From Cyanobacteriota bacterium (GTDB lineage: Bacteria; Cyanobacteriota; Cyanobacteriia; SKYG9), in NCBI GenBank assembly GCA_025054735.1, contig JANWZG010000022.1, forward strand, positions 1 to 17,111: a stretch of 17,111 nt of DNA. The letters run 5' to 3'. Every line of letters starts with the position of its first letter. The first letter of the stretch is position 1. The position numbers were made by a program, and so were the translations under genes. The notes below the pieces were generated by a model. It did not search any database, was not told the DNA's origin, and worked only from the letters and a program-made list of their open reading frames with translations. Positions 1 to 7,859 of the stretch are shown in pieces.

Positions 1-2
1 AG

Positions 3-41
3 CTTGTTGGTAACGCCAAGCGTGCTGGTCAACGCTACTGA
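3..41 (+). CDS. possible 3' end of an upstream gene (partial)
   Basis: Frame 3 from the window edge reads twelve codons, ending in Ala-Lys-Arg-Ala-Gly-Gln-Arg-Tyr, and then TGA at 39-41. The codons (GGT, AAC, CGT, CGC, CAA) resemble those of the genes in this window, and the basic C-terminal tail is protein-like. Only 13 codons are visible, so this is an inference from composition and position. I cannot name the product. Frame 1 stays open further, but it runs through the hairpin repeat at 81-107, which makes it the less likely reading. Confidence 0.3.
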   Translation, partial: LVGNAKRAGQRY

Positions 42-80
42 GAGTTATAGTCATTCCAGGCTAGAAAGGGGCATCGAAAT

Positions 81-120
81 CCCCTCTCCCAAAGCGTGGG
101 AGAGGGGTTGGGGTGAGGCC
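81..120. repeat. palindromic hairpin repeat with G-rich tail
   Basis: A perfect 10-bp inverted repeat, CCCCTCTCCC (81-90) and GGGAGAGGGG (98-107), flanks a 7-nt loop. A tail of the form TTGGGGTGAGG follows. The same layout, a hairpin and then a TTGGG-GA tail, recurs at 14302-14345. This kind of short palindrome is widely scattered in cyanobacterial genomes. It lies downstream of pgk (minus strand), but no T-run follows the stem on either strand, so a terminator role is unproven. Confidence 0.6.
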
Positions 121-199
121 ACCTGTTACAACCTAAATTGAAGCGACTACAAATCCTCACTACCTCACTAGGAGCTTTACGCACTTGCTACAACTTCTA

Positions 200-1405
200 T
201 TAGGCATCGTCCAGAGCGGCGATACCAGGCAACTCTTTGCCTTCTAGCAACTCTAAGCTAGCGCCCCCACCCGTTGAGATGTGACTCATTTGATCGGCGA
301 CACCAACCTTCTCTACAGCAGCAACAGAGTCACCACCCCCAATGATGGTGCTAGCACCAGTTTTCGTCAAATCTGCCAGGGTACGGGCAATTGCCTCCGT
401 CCCTACAGCAAATTTGTCAAACTCAAACACACCCATGGGGCCATTCCAAATTATTGTCTTACAATCGGCAAGGGCATCTTGGAAAACCTTGACAGAATCT
501 GGCCCAATGTCTAAGCCCATCCAACCATCGGGAATATTTTCAACACTGACTGTTTGGGCATTGGCATCCGCAGCAAAGTTATCTGCTACCACCACATCTG
601 TAGGAAGTAAAAGTGTGACACCCTTCTCTGCAGCTTTGGCTTCCAGAGCTTTGGCTAAATCTAACTTGTCATCCTCTACTAGAGATTTACCGACGTTTAA
701 TCCCCGTGCTTTGTAGAAGGTGAAAATCATGCCACCGCCAATTAGGAGCTTGTCAACCTTTTCCAATAGGGTTTCAATGACACCGATTTTACTGGATACT
801 TTGGATCCACCTACGATCGCCGCTAGAGGACGCTGAGGATTTTCGATCGCATTCTGAAGGTACCGCAACTCTTTTTCAATCAAAAAGCCAGCAACAGACG
901 GCTTCAAATAATGAGTAACCCCCTCTGTAGAGGCATGGGCACGATGTGCAGTTCCAAATGCATCATTTACATACAAATCAGCAACAGAAGCTAGTTGCTT
1001 GGCAAATTCTGGATCATTCTCTTCCTCTTGGGCATAGAACCGCACATTTTCCAGCAATAACACCTGACCATCAGTCATAGCTGCTACGGCAGTTGCTACT
1101 TCCTCACCAATACAGTCATTGGTCTTAGTAACAGGTTGCCCTAACAGTTCTGACAGGCGGGTGGCCACTGGAGTCAAGCGCATACTATCGTTAACCTTGC
1201 CTTTAGGACGACCAAAGTGGCTACACAAAATTACCTTTGCGCCTTTGCTCGTTAAATCTTGAATGGTTGGCAAGGCCGCACGGATCCGGGTATCATCAGT
1301 AATCTCACCTTGCTCGTTTAGAGGTACGTTAAAGTCAACTCGCACAAGCACTCGCTTGCCGGATAAATCTGCGGCTGACAAATCTGCTAAAGTCTTTTTG
1401 GGCAT
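200..1405 (-). CDS. pgk: phosphoglycerate kinase
   Basis: This cytosolic glycolytic and Calvin-cycle enzyme interconverts 3-phosphoglycerate plus ATP and 1,3-bisphosphoglycerate plus ADP. In cyanobacteria it supplies substrate to GAPDH during CO2 fixation. The 401 residues match the normal family length. The N-terminal substrate-binding signature RVDFNVP is at 22-28 and SHFGRPKG is at 62-69. The C-terminal nucleotide-binding half carries NGPMGVFEF, GGGDSVAAVEK and STGGGASLELLEG. The ATG at 1405 is preceded by AAGGAG (complement of 1415-1420) at a 9-nt spacing, which fixes the start. The gene is divergent from a universal stress protein gene with only 53 bp between the start codons, so one or both promoters probably overlap the neighbouring coding sequence. 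No truncation or missing motif is seen. The identification is very secure. Confidence 0.98.
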   Translation of the reverse strand: MPKKTLADLSAADLSGKRVLVRVDFNVPLNEQGEITDDTRIRAALPTIQDLTSKGAKVILCSHFGRPKGKVNDSMRLTPVATRLSELLGQPVTKTNDCIGEEVATAVAAMTDGQVLLLENVRFYAQEEENDPEFAKQLASVADLYVNDAFGTAHRAHASTEGVTHYLKPSVAGFLIEKELRYLQNAIENPQRPLAAIVGGSKVSSKIGVIETLLEKVDKLLIGGGMIFTFYKARGLNVGKSLVEDDKLDLAKALEAKAAEKGVTLLLPTDVVVADNFAADANAQTVSVENIPDGWMGLDIGPDSVKVFQDALADCKTIIWNGPMGVFEFDKFAVGTEAIARTLADLTKTGASTIIGGGDSVAAVEKVGVADQMSHISTGGGASLELLEGKELPGIAALDDA

Positions 1406-1458
1406 ACTATTTCTCTCCTTTGACCATAAGAGATCTTACCTGAGACTGGGATCAACCT

Positions 1459-1869
1459 ATGTTCAAAACTCTCTTGTTTCCGATCGACCATAGTCGTGAG
1501 TCCATGCAAGCTGCCGAAAGCGTTGCCCAGTTGGTCAAGACCTTTGGCAGTCGGCTAGTGTTGCTGTCTGTTGTTGAGGATGCAGCAGATGGTACAGCAT
1601 CATCTACCGATGGCATGGCTTCCCCAGAGGCAGTGGCCGCCCTCTTAACCAATGTTCAAAACCTATTTGCAGAACAAGGGATTACGGCTGAAGCGATCGA
1701 GCGCCAAGGCAAGCCAGCCTTTACAATTTGTGATGTTGCTGACGAGACGGAAGCAGACCTGATTGTCATGGGATTTCGCGGCATGGGGCTTACTGAAGAA
1801 GGCATGGCAGATAGTGTAACCATGCGAGTTATCAACCTTTCCCCCTGCCCAGTGTTAGTTATTCCTTAA
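1459..1869 (+). CDS. universal stress protein (UspA family)
   Basis: This is a 136-residue single-domain Usp protein, a cytosolic family that binds nucleotide or acts as a stress-responsive regulator. It opens with the typical beta-1 strand KTLLFPID (3-10), which carries the conserved Asp. It has the linker ERQGKPAFTICDVADETEADLIVMG and ends with the usual beta strand CPVLVIP. The ATP-binding pattern G-x2-G-x9-G-(S/T) is only partly kept: Gly105 and Gly108 are present, but the third Gly is Asp118, followed by Ser119, so ATP binding is uncertain. The gene is divergent from pgk and convergent with the EVE gene, sharing a TTAA stop overlap. No clear Shine-Dalgarno sequence precedes the ATG. The family call is secure, the exact function unknown. 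Confidence 0.93.
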   Translation: MFKTLLFPIDHSRESMQAAESVAQLVKTFGSRLVLLSVVEDAADGTASSTDGMASPEAVAALLTNVQNLFAEQGITAEAIERQGKPAFTICDVADETEADLIVMGFRGMGLTEEGMADSVTMRVINLSPCPVLVIP

Positions 1870-2333
1870 GCTAGCCGTGACGATCGCGCCATAGTCAAAA
1901 GCTTTTCTGCAATCTGTGTCTCAACTGGCATCACAGACAGCCGATTACCTTGACGCACAACCCAAAGTTCATCGGGTTTAAACATCGTTTTTAGCGTCTC
2001 TAGCGTTAGTATAGTTGGAAACTCCTCAACAAATTCAACCCTTACAGTTTGCCAGCGAGGACTATCCGTGGACGACTTCTCGTCGTAGTACTTGCTAGCC
2101 GGATCAAACTGGGTTGGGTCAGTTACATTAGTTTCTGACACTCGCATTAATCCGACAATTCCGGGTGGTGCTGCATTGGAATGGTAGAAAAAAGCCATGT
2201 CGTTAATCTGCATTTGGCGCAGGAAATTACGAGCTTGGTAGTTACGTACACCATCCCAGATGGTGCAGCCCTCTCGACTTAGGTCAGTAATGCTATAGAC
2301 CGTTGGTTCAGATTTCATCAGCCAATAGTTCAT
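1866..2333 (-). CDS. EVE-domain protein (THYN1-like)
   Basis: The 155 residues form a single EVE domain of the PUA-like superfamily. The hallmark residues are visible: YWLMKSEP at 3-10, WDGVRNYQARN at 26-36, FFYHSN at 48-53, and the basic C-terminal strand ELWVVRQGNRLSVMP at 122-136. EVE domains resemble YTH domains and bind modified nucleotides in DNA or RNA in characterised cases (human THYN1, fusions to McrB-type systems). In bacteria the free-standing form is common and its substrate is mostly unknown. The TAA stop (1866-1868) overlaps the TAA of the convergent stress protein gene. The neighbours give no functional clue, and there is no McrBC or restriction gene nearby. The ATG at 2333 matches the usual N-terminus of the family. 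Confidence 0.93.
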   Translation of the reverse strand: MNYWLMKSEPTVYSITDLSREGCTIWDGVRNYQARNFLRQMQINDMAFFYHSNAAPPGIVGLMRVSETNVTDPTQFDPASKYYDEKSSTDSPRWQTVRVEFVEEFPTILTLETLKTMFKPDELWVVRQGNRLSVMPVETQIAEKLLTMARSSRLA

Positions 2334-2500
2334 GGCAAAGCCTCTTGAGCATATGGGTTTATAACGTTAATGCCTAAGCAGTCTTAATTCTCTTAGCATC
2401 AGTTTCCAAGTGTGGAATCACCGCGTAGATAATGGTCAGAATCCTATGCAAGGTTCGATACCAGTTACCTGAAGAGGTACCTTTGACTGTCACATCCTGG

Positions 2501-2530
2501 TTGTAAGATTTCCGAAGATATCTTTATAGT
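2501..2530 (+). promoter_or_regulatory. candidate sigma-70 promoter with palindrome in spacer
   Basis: TTGTAA (2501-2506) and TATAGT (2525-2530, five of six to consensus) are separated by 18 bp, 31 bp upstream of the ATG at 2561. The perfect 10-bp palindrome AAGATATCTT (2515-2524) abuts the -10 hexamer and would be well placed as an operator. This rests on pattern matching only. Confidence 0.4.
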
Positions 2531-2560
2531 TGACAAAGACATCGCCTGCCTCGTGATGCC

Positions 2561-4861
2561 ATGATTAAAAGTTACTCTAACCGATTTCAATCGCTAGCTA
2601 GGTTGTTTCGTGTACAACGAGACCCCATCGTAACGTCATTAGGCAATCCAGATGCAGTCAATAGTTCTCAGCACGAGTCAGCGACTGTAGCTTCCCCTGA
2701 TGTAAATGGGTATTCTGCCCTAGAGGAGTCGACGGCTATGACGTTACCAGTGAGCACACTAAGTGCAACTAACTCCGAGTTGCAAGATAACACTACAGGC
2801 GACCAAATTAACCCAGATATTGGTAGCTCAGAGACTAGCAACTTGGATCCTAGTAGCTTGGATGCTAGCCAGTCGGATAGTGTGACCAGCGAACTAATGG
2901 AGCTAGGAGATCACCCTACAGCCACACTTGACTATGACAACCTGCTAGGTGAAGGGGATGGTAGCTCTAGCGAAACTCTGACAGAGGATAGTCATGATCT
3001 GAACCAATGTGCTGTTGATGCATCCTGTGCAGCGTTGGATGTCTCTGCTAGCGATGGATCCCTTGATGACTCAGACGATGGCCTGGAGTCTGGGGACGGC
3101 CTGGAATCTGAGGATGAACCTGGTGGAGCACTGCAACTTCTCAGCCTGGATGTAACAGACATTGGCGAGGTTCAGCCTGCTTGGCGGTGGTCTATGGTGT
3201 GGATGGGGGTGCTCTTGGTGTTTGCAAATGTGGGGGCAGCCGCCTTCCTTTGGATCCGTCATTTGCCTGAGCCAACTGACTGTAAGCAGTTGTCAGGATT
3301 TGTGACCGATCGCGATCGGCTGGTCTGTGCTAACAAACTTGCTCAGTCGGGGCGGTTGCGAGATTTGTTACTGGCTTTGGATGTGGTTCAACCCTGGACG
3401 ACAGATCATCCTCTCTATCCAGAAGCATTGCGATTAAAGGGGCAATGGTCGCAGATGATTATGAATCGTGCGCGTAACTACCTATACCGCAATGATTTGC
3501 GAAAAGCTGTCATGATTGCCCGTCAAGTGCCACCAACTAGCCCTATTTATCAAGAAGCACAAGCTACGATCGCCGTATGGCAACGAGATTGGGACAAAGG
3601 TTATGATTTACATCGCCAAGCTGTGGCTGCCATCAAAGCACGACAGTGGGCACAGGCTGACCTAATTGCACGTCGCTATGTTGAGGTTGATAACGACTAT
3701 TGGCGCTCTCGACTGAGTGTGACCTTGCAGCAAATCTCATTGGATGAAGTTGACTGGAATCGATTGCGGTTAGCGCGGCAACTCGCTAGCAGTGGTGATC
3801 CCCGGCGACTAGTGAATGCTATTACAGCCGCACAACAGATTTCTCCGCAGGGTCATTTTGGGGCTGATGCCAGGGCTGACATCGATCAGTGGAGTCAAAA
3901 ATTGTTAGCTGTTGCTATCAAGGAGGTTCAACGGGGCAAGTTTGCAGAAGCAGCTACGATCGCTGATGCCATCCCAGATGACAGTGTGGTTGGTAGAGAT
4001 GCTCGACGGCTCTTGCAGGTGGCTCGCTCCTTAGCAAGTCTCAATTCGGTACGAGTAAAGGTTGCTGATCTGCCCACTAGGCTCTGGGAATATAGTGTCA
4101 CCCTGCAACTCGCTAGCCAAGTGCAGTCAGACCAAACCCTCTACCAAGTGATTCGGGATCGACTACCCGCCTTAGAACACCAATTTGAGGATATGCTGAC
4201 ATTGCAGTCAGCTATTCTAACTAGCACTATTAGGCACCCCATTGCATTGCGGTTGGCTGTTGACAAGGCTAAGCAAATTGAAAAAGATAGACCCCTGAGG
4301 CCAAAAGCCCAGGCAAAAGCAGCGGAATGGAACAGTGAAATCTTGCGAATTCAAGCACGCCCCTACTTAGAAGCAGCTCGTCGTCTAGCGGCTGAGGGTA
4401 CCCTAGATGCGATTAAGGCTGCGATCGCTAAAGCCGACAAAATCCCCACAAATCATCCCCTCTATGGAGAAGCACAGGCTGCCATCCGTCAGTACCGGAC
4501 GAAGTTGGAAATACTAAGGGACAACGGGATTCTAGAGCAAGTTAAAGCTCTGGCTCTGAGCAAAAAGTTCACCGAAGCTCTGGTACGGTTGGATGACATC
4601 CAACCCGATCGCCCCCTCTACCAGGATGCAGAAGTGCTGCGACAAGACATTTTGACCCAACTACAGATCAGTGAAGATCAGCCAATTCTTGACCAAGCGA
4701 ATACCCTAGCAAAGGCTCAGAACTACACTGAAGCCATCAACCTTGCTGATCAAATTAGTCCAGATCGTGCCCTTTATTCCGAAGCCCAGGCATTGATTAG
4801 TCGTTGGTTGATAGAGCGGGATAGCGCTATTTCTGAAAGCGATCCCCAAACCTATTACTAG
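2561..4861 (+). CDS. single-pass membrane protein with about ten TPR-like helical repeats
   Basis: I do not recognise a named family. The protein has 766 residues in three zones. Residues 1-200 look disordered and become very acidic and Ser-rich, with DGLESGDGLESEDEPGG at 173-189. A single transmembrane helix spans about 211-231. The rest is alpha-helical. Two cysteines (241 and 256) follow the membrane helix. From 286 onward a motif resembling I-x-P-D-x-P-L-Y-x-E-A-Q recurs about ten times, with its Tyr position near 286, 330, 380, 434, 478, 528, 580, 635, 687 and 739. That is a 44-55-residue, SEL1/TPR-like solenoid, and the last three copies are the cleanest. Such solenoids act as protein-binding scaffolds; a scaffold at the membrane is my inference. 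No Shine-Dalgarno sequence is seen before the ATG. The gene is convergent with the HerA-like gene, 56 bp away. Confidence 0.85.
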   Translation: MIKSYSNRFQSLARLFRVQRDPIVTSLGNPDAVNSSQHESATVASPDVNGYSALEESTAMTLPVSTLSATNSELQDNTTGDQINPDIGSSETSNLDPSSLDASQSDSVTSELMELGDHPTATLDYDNLLGEGDGSSSETLTEDSHDLNQCAVDASCAALDVSASDGSLDDSDDGLESGDGLESEDEPGGALQLLSLDVTDIGEVQPAWRWSMVWMGVLLVFANVGAAAFLWIRHLPEPTDCKQLSGFVTDRDRLVCANKLAQSGRLRDLLLALDVVQPWTTDHPLYPEALRLKGQWSQMIMNRARNYLYRNDLRKAVMIARQVPPTSPIYQEAQATIAVWQRDWDKGYDLHRQAVAAIKARQWAQADLIARRYVEVDNDYWRSRLSVTLQQISLDEVDWNRLRLARQLASSGDPRRLVNAITAAQQISPQGHFGADARADIDQWSQKLLAVAIKEVQRGKFAEAATIADAIPDDSVVGRDARRLLQVARSLASLNSVRVKVADLPTRLWEYSVTLQLASQVQSDQTLYQVIRDRLPALEHQFEDMLTLQSAILTSTIRHPIALRLAVDKAKQIEKDRPLRPKAQAKAAEWNSEILRIQARPYLEAARRLAAEGTLDAIKAAIAKADKIPTNHPLYGEAQAAIRQYRTKLEILRDNGILEQVKALALSKKFTEALVRLDDIQPDRPLYQDAEVLRQDILTQLQISEDQPILDQANTLAKAQNYTEAINLADQISPDRALYSEAQALISRWLIERDSAISESDPQTYY

Positions 4862-4865
4862 ATAC

Positions 4866-4881
4866 TCTAGAGTGCTCTAGA
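4866..4881. terminator. stem-loop between convergent genes
   Basis: TCTAGAG and CTCTAGA form a perfect 7-bp inverted repeat around TG, starting 5 bp after the stop of the plus-strand gene. It sits in the 56-bp gap between two convergent genes and could act on both transcripts. There is no T-tract, so intrinsic termination is doubtful. Confidence 0.3.
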
Positions 4882-4917
4882 AGATAGTTGGCCACTAGGT
4901 ACTCAGCAGATTGTGCC

Positions 4918-6630
4918 CTAGAACCCTAAATCAGCCTTGGCGGTTTCAGCCGCCTGTAGAATGACATCCGTAGGTAAGTCTTCCCAATTCATGTCACCAA
5001 TCTCACGGTAGAAGGTTGCATCATAGGGTCGAGTGCGAACCACAACGGGCATAGGCACCGCATGACCCAGAACTAGGGCTTGCTGCTTAGAGTCTAGCTT
5101 GGCCAACACTGACCGCAACGCCTGCCCTCCAGACACCCCAGTGAAGATAGCATCAATATCCTTTTCATCGTTCAACAGGGCCGTGATGCGCGTGCCAATT
5201 TGGGACATCACCTCGTTGTCAATCCCTGAGGGGCGCTGATCCACAATCAGCAATGTGACGAAATATTTGCGCATTTCTCGGGCGATCGTCCCAAAAATGG
5301 TTTGGTGGGCTGTCCGGGGATCAAGGAACCGATGCGCTTCTTCGATGGTGATCATCAACTGCCGAGGACGATCGGCCACATTCTTAGTCTGAAGAAACCG
5401 CTCTGCCTTGCGCACATAGGCTTGATGGATGCGGCGAGCAATCACATTAGTAGCCAACATGTAAGACAATAGATTAGACTGTGACCCAAACTCAATGACC
5501 ACACTGATCCCCGCATCCAAGGCTTCGAGAATTTGTCCAACATAATTTCTGGAGCAACTTTGGCGGATGTATTTCAAGTCAGCCAAGCGATTGAGCTTGC
5601 GTTGCAGGGCCATGATAGACGACTTGCTACCCATTTTCATCTCGCAGAATTCCTGAATTTCCTCGTTGGTCATACTGAGTAGGCGAGTAATCCAGGCTTT
5701 GCCAAATTCATTGCGCAGGATAATGGCGTTTTCTAAACTAGCCTCAGACAAATTTAGCTCTTGGCTAATGAGGGACAGATCCTCTACATCGATTTGGTCA
5801 AAGCTGATGTAAAGCTCTTGGGCATTGCGTACACCGCGCCGCTTGGTAGAGTCTGGATCTAATGTGTAAATCTGCACTTGGCTGGGAAACAATTGCTTCA
5901 AGCCTTTGACCGTGCTGAATTGTTTACCTTCTTGGGCAGCTTCCCAGCCATATTCGGAATGCATGTCAAAAATCAAGTTGACGGCAGCCTGCTTGCGAAT
6001 GATACCCGACAGCAGCAACCGAGTCAGAAATGACTTGCCCGTGCCAGACTTACCAAACACACCATTACTGCGCTCTACAAGCCGATCGAGATTCAAGCAA
6101 ACTGGGACATCCATATCGATCGGCTGCCCAATGGCGAAGTTGCGGCGTTGGGGATCATCTTCCCAACCAAAGACCATCCGAAAATCTCGAATGCTAGCAT
6201 CGTACACTTGGCTGAAATGACTGGGAATGGTTTTAACTGGCAGCAAATCGATGGCTTCGCTACTCTGGGCTTCATAGCTAGCCAAGTTAGATGCAGGCGT
6301 TGTAGAATCCGATACCTGATCTTGGCCATCTTGTCGTGCCTCTATCATCAACATGGGTGTCAGGGCGATGGTGCCATAGGTGCCTGTTCCAGCTAGCACC
6401 TCTTGCAAAAACAGGTTGGTCGGTTCCGGTGGGTTGGCTAGGATTCGGGGACTAGCAGTGCCCAGAGCCACGTCGGTCACCATGCAAAAGAAGCGCGATC
6501 GTCGTCCCTGCACTACTAAAAACTTCCCTACCCGCATTTCTTCCACCGAAACATGGGCATGAAGGCGCACATCTAGCCCTTGGCTGAGGCTTCCTTGAAT
6601 CACGGATCCTAACGGTTGCTCTGGAGTCAT
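4918..6630 (-). CDS. HerA-like DNA translocase ATPase (DUF87 / HAS-barrel type)
   Basis: The 570-residue protein belongs to the HerA/FtsK-like ATPase family, whose members form hexameric DNA-pumping motors. The N-terminal part (about 8-57) looks like a HAS-barrel. A Walker A motif GKSGTGKS lies at 193-200 and FDMHSEYG follows at 221-228. The Walker B region is RQLMITIEEAHRFLD at 423-437, with the catalytic acids at 429-430. LLIVDQRPSGID follows at 460-471, then IGTRITALLND, the usual sensor/arginine-finger stretch. The C-terminus is complete. In archaea and some bacteria HerA works with the nuclease NurA in end resection, but neither neighbour here is a nuclease. Related bacterial ATPases also occur in defence modules, and nothing in this context supports that role. 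The ATG at 6630 has only a weak AGGAT upstream. The family is secure; the biological role is unknown. Confidence 0.9.
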   Translation of the reverse strand: MTPEQPLGSVIQGSLSQGLDVRLHAHVSVEEMRVGKFLVVQGRRSRFFCMVTDVALGTASPRILANPPEPTNLFLQEVLAGTGTYGTIALTPMLMIEARQDGQDQVSDSTTPASNLASYEAQSSEAIDLLPVKTIPSHFSQVYDASIRDFRMVFGWEDDPQRRNFAIGQPIDMDVPVCLNLDRLVERSNGVFGKSGTGKSFLTRLLLSGIIRKQAAVNLIFDMHSEYGWEAAQEGKQFSTVKGLKQLFPSQVQIYTLDPDSTKRRGVRNAQELYISFDQIDVEDLSLISQELNLSEASLENAIILRNEFGKAWITRLLSMTNEEIQEFCEMKMGSKSSIMALQRKLNRLADLKYIRQSCSRNYVGQILEALDAGISVVIEFGSQSNLLSYMLATNVIARRIHQAYVRKAERFLQTKNVADRPRQLMITIEEAHRFLDPRTAHQTIFGTIAREMRKYFVTLLIVDQRPSGIDNEVMSQIGTRITALLNDEKDIDAIFTGVSGGQALRSVLAKLDSKQQALVLGHAVPMPVVVRTRPYDATFYREIGDMNWEDLPTDVILQAAETAKADLGF

Positions 6631-6714
6631 GCTACGGGCAACATCCTATAGCTTGTTGGCGGAAACCTAGTACTCAACTTTAGATTCCATGTACTAGCCT
6701 AATACAAATGGGGA

Positions 6715-6733
6715 AGAATGATACGATCGTTCT
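6715..6733. promoter_or_regulatory. imperfect operator-like palindrome
   Basis: AGAATGATACGATCGTTCT pairs at seven of nine positions about a central C. It lies in the 227-bp gap between the divergent HerA-like and FkbM genes. A TATAGT hexamer (6779-6784) sits downstream of it, with TTGACC at 6751-6756, but their 22-bp spacing is too long for a standard promoter. The site could bind a dimeric regulator; no regulator gene is nearby. Confidence 0.25.
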
Positions 6734-6857
6734 GCCTTCTTCTCTCAACTTTGACCATTTTCAAGATGCAGGGGAGGTTATAGTTGTAGAGACCTTTACC
6801 CACTGATTACTATCACCACTAGCTACGACTACCCGACCGTCAATTTGCACTCTCCCT

Positions 6858-7859
6858 ATGACAGCCGTATACCTTCAGCAACTAGAACAAATTCTCGAAC
6901 GTACCCCCATCTCAACTATCCCATCCCCATTACAGCGCCTTGGCCAGCTATTTCCCCTAGGGCACCGTCTTTACCCCCTAGTGAAGCCATATGCTGACAG
7001 AGGCGGACTCCTCAGCGTGCCTTGGGGCAATTATCAGTTGCTGTTACCTAGCCGTTGGTTGCTGCCTATTTCCACCTGGTATGTGTTTGAAGGTCGTCGT
7101 CATATTCCAGAGTTTGACCTGATTCGCCAAGTACTGACAACCTTGCCAGCGGGTACGATCGTAGAAGTCGGAGCCAATATTGGCTATTACCTCCTAGAAT
7201 TGCGCCATTACACTGATGCCCCGATTATTGCCTACGAACCAATTCCCCTGGTGTTTGGCCTGCTGAAGAAGAATATTGTTGCGAATCAGCTTGCAAACAT
7301 TGACCTGCGTAACCGAGCTTGTGGTCATACTAGTGGCTCTATTCTCATGAACATGGGGATCAACAGTATGCCCGTGGGCACCTCTGAGCAGATTGATACT
7401 AGGGACGAGTCACGTGGTGATATTGCCACTTTGGACGATATGGCTGCTGCTCTGTGTGAATGGTCACAAATATCAGTGCCCGTTGTCACTCTAGATGAAG
7501 ACCTTCAGGACATTGAGACGATTACTCTCCTGAAGATTGATTGCGAGGGCTTTGAATACAACGTGCTGCTAGGGGCACAGCACCTGCTTGCAACCCATCG
7601 TCCTACCCTCTTTATTGAGTTACACCCCTACGCAATGGCAGATTTGGGGCACTCTATTAGTGATATAGTTGCGTTGCTAGAGCCTCACTACACCCTGGAA
7701 CTATGGGACTTTCAGGAAGAGTCCAGGAACCCGATCGCACGGGTTTGGCAGCGCTATTTTCCCAATCGCGGGGTGCAGATTGCCTCTAAGGAGGAAGCTC
7801 TTGCCCAAATTGCCCAGCATCGGCTGCCTACGTTTCACCTATTGGCCCGTCCAAGATAA
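6858..7859 (+). CDS. FkbM family SAM-dependent methyltransferase
   Basis: The 333-residue protein has a class I SAM-methyltransferase core of the FkbM type. It shows the SAM-binding loop VEVGANIGY (102-110), the second strand acidic signature AYEPIP (125-130), the strand-4 signature LLKIDCEGFEYNVLLGA (224-240) and FIELHP (252-257). FkbM enzymes methylate hydroxyl groups, commonly on sugars or polyketides, and cyanobacterial copies often lie in surface-glycan clusters. Residues 1-95 are an N-terminal extension that I do not recognise. The stop codon overlaps the next start in a TAATG arrangement, implying translational coupling. It is the first gene of a three-gene plus-strand unit with another methyltransferase and a glycosyltransferase, so O-methylation of a glycan is the likely job. 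No Shine-Dalgarno sequence precedes the ATG. The substrate is unknown. Confidence 0.9.
   Translation: MTAVYLQQLEQILERTPISTIPSPLQRLGQLFPLGHRLYPLVKPYADRGGLLSVPWGNYQLLLPSRWLLPISTWYVFEGRRHIPEFDLIRQVLTTLPAGTIVEVGANIGYYLLELRHYTDAPIIAYEPIPLVFGLLKKNIVANQLANIDLRNRACGHTSGSILMNMGINSMPVGTSEQIDTRDESRGDIATLDDMAAALCEWSQISVPVVTLDEDLQDIETITLLKIDCEGFEYNVLLGAQHLLATHRPTLFIELHPYAMADLGHSISDIVALLEPHYTLELWDFQEESRNPIARVWQRYFPNRGVQIASKEEALAQIAQHRLPTFHLLARPR

Noticed and set aside
81..107. Intrinsic terminator for pgk
   Set aside because: The stem is perfect, but no T-run follows on the minus strand and the element is about 93 bp past the stop. A scattered repeat is the simpler reading.
281..716. Plus-strand open frames opposite pgk
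   Set aside because: They are shadows of a universally conserved gene and show no protein-like features.
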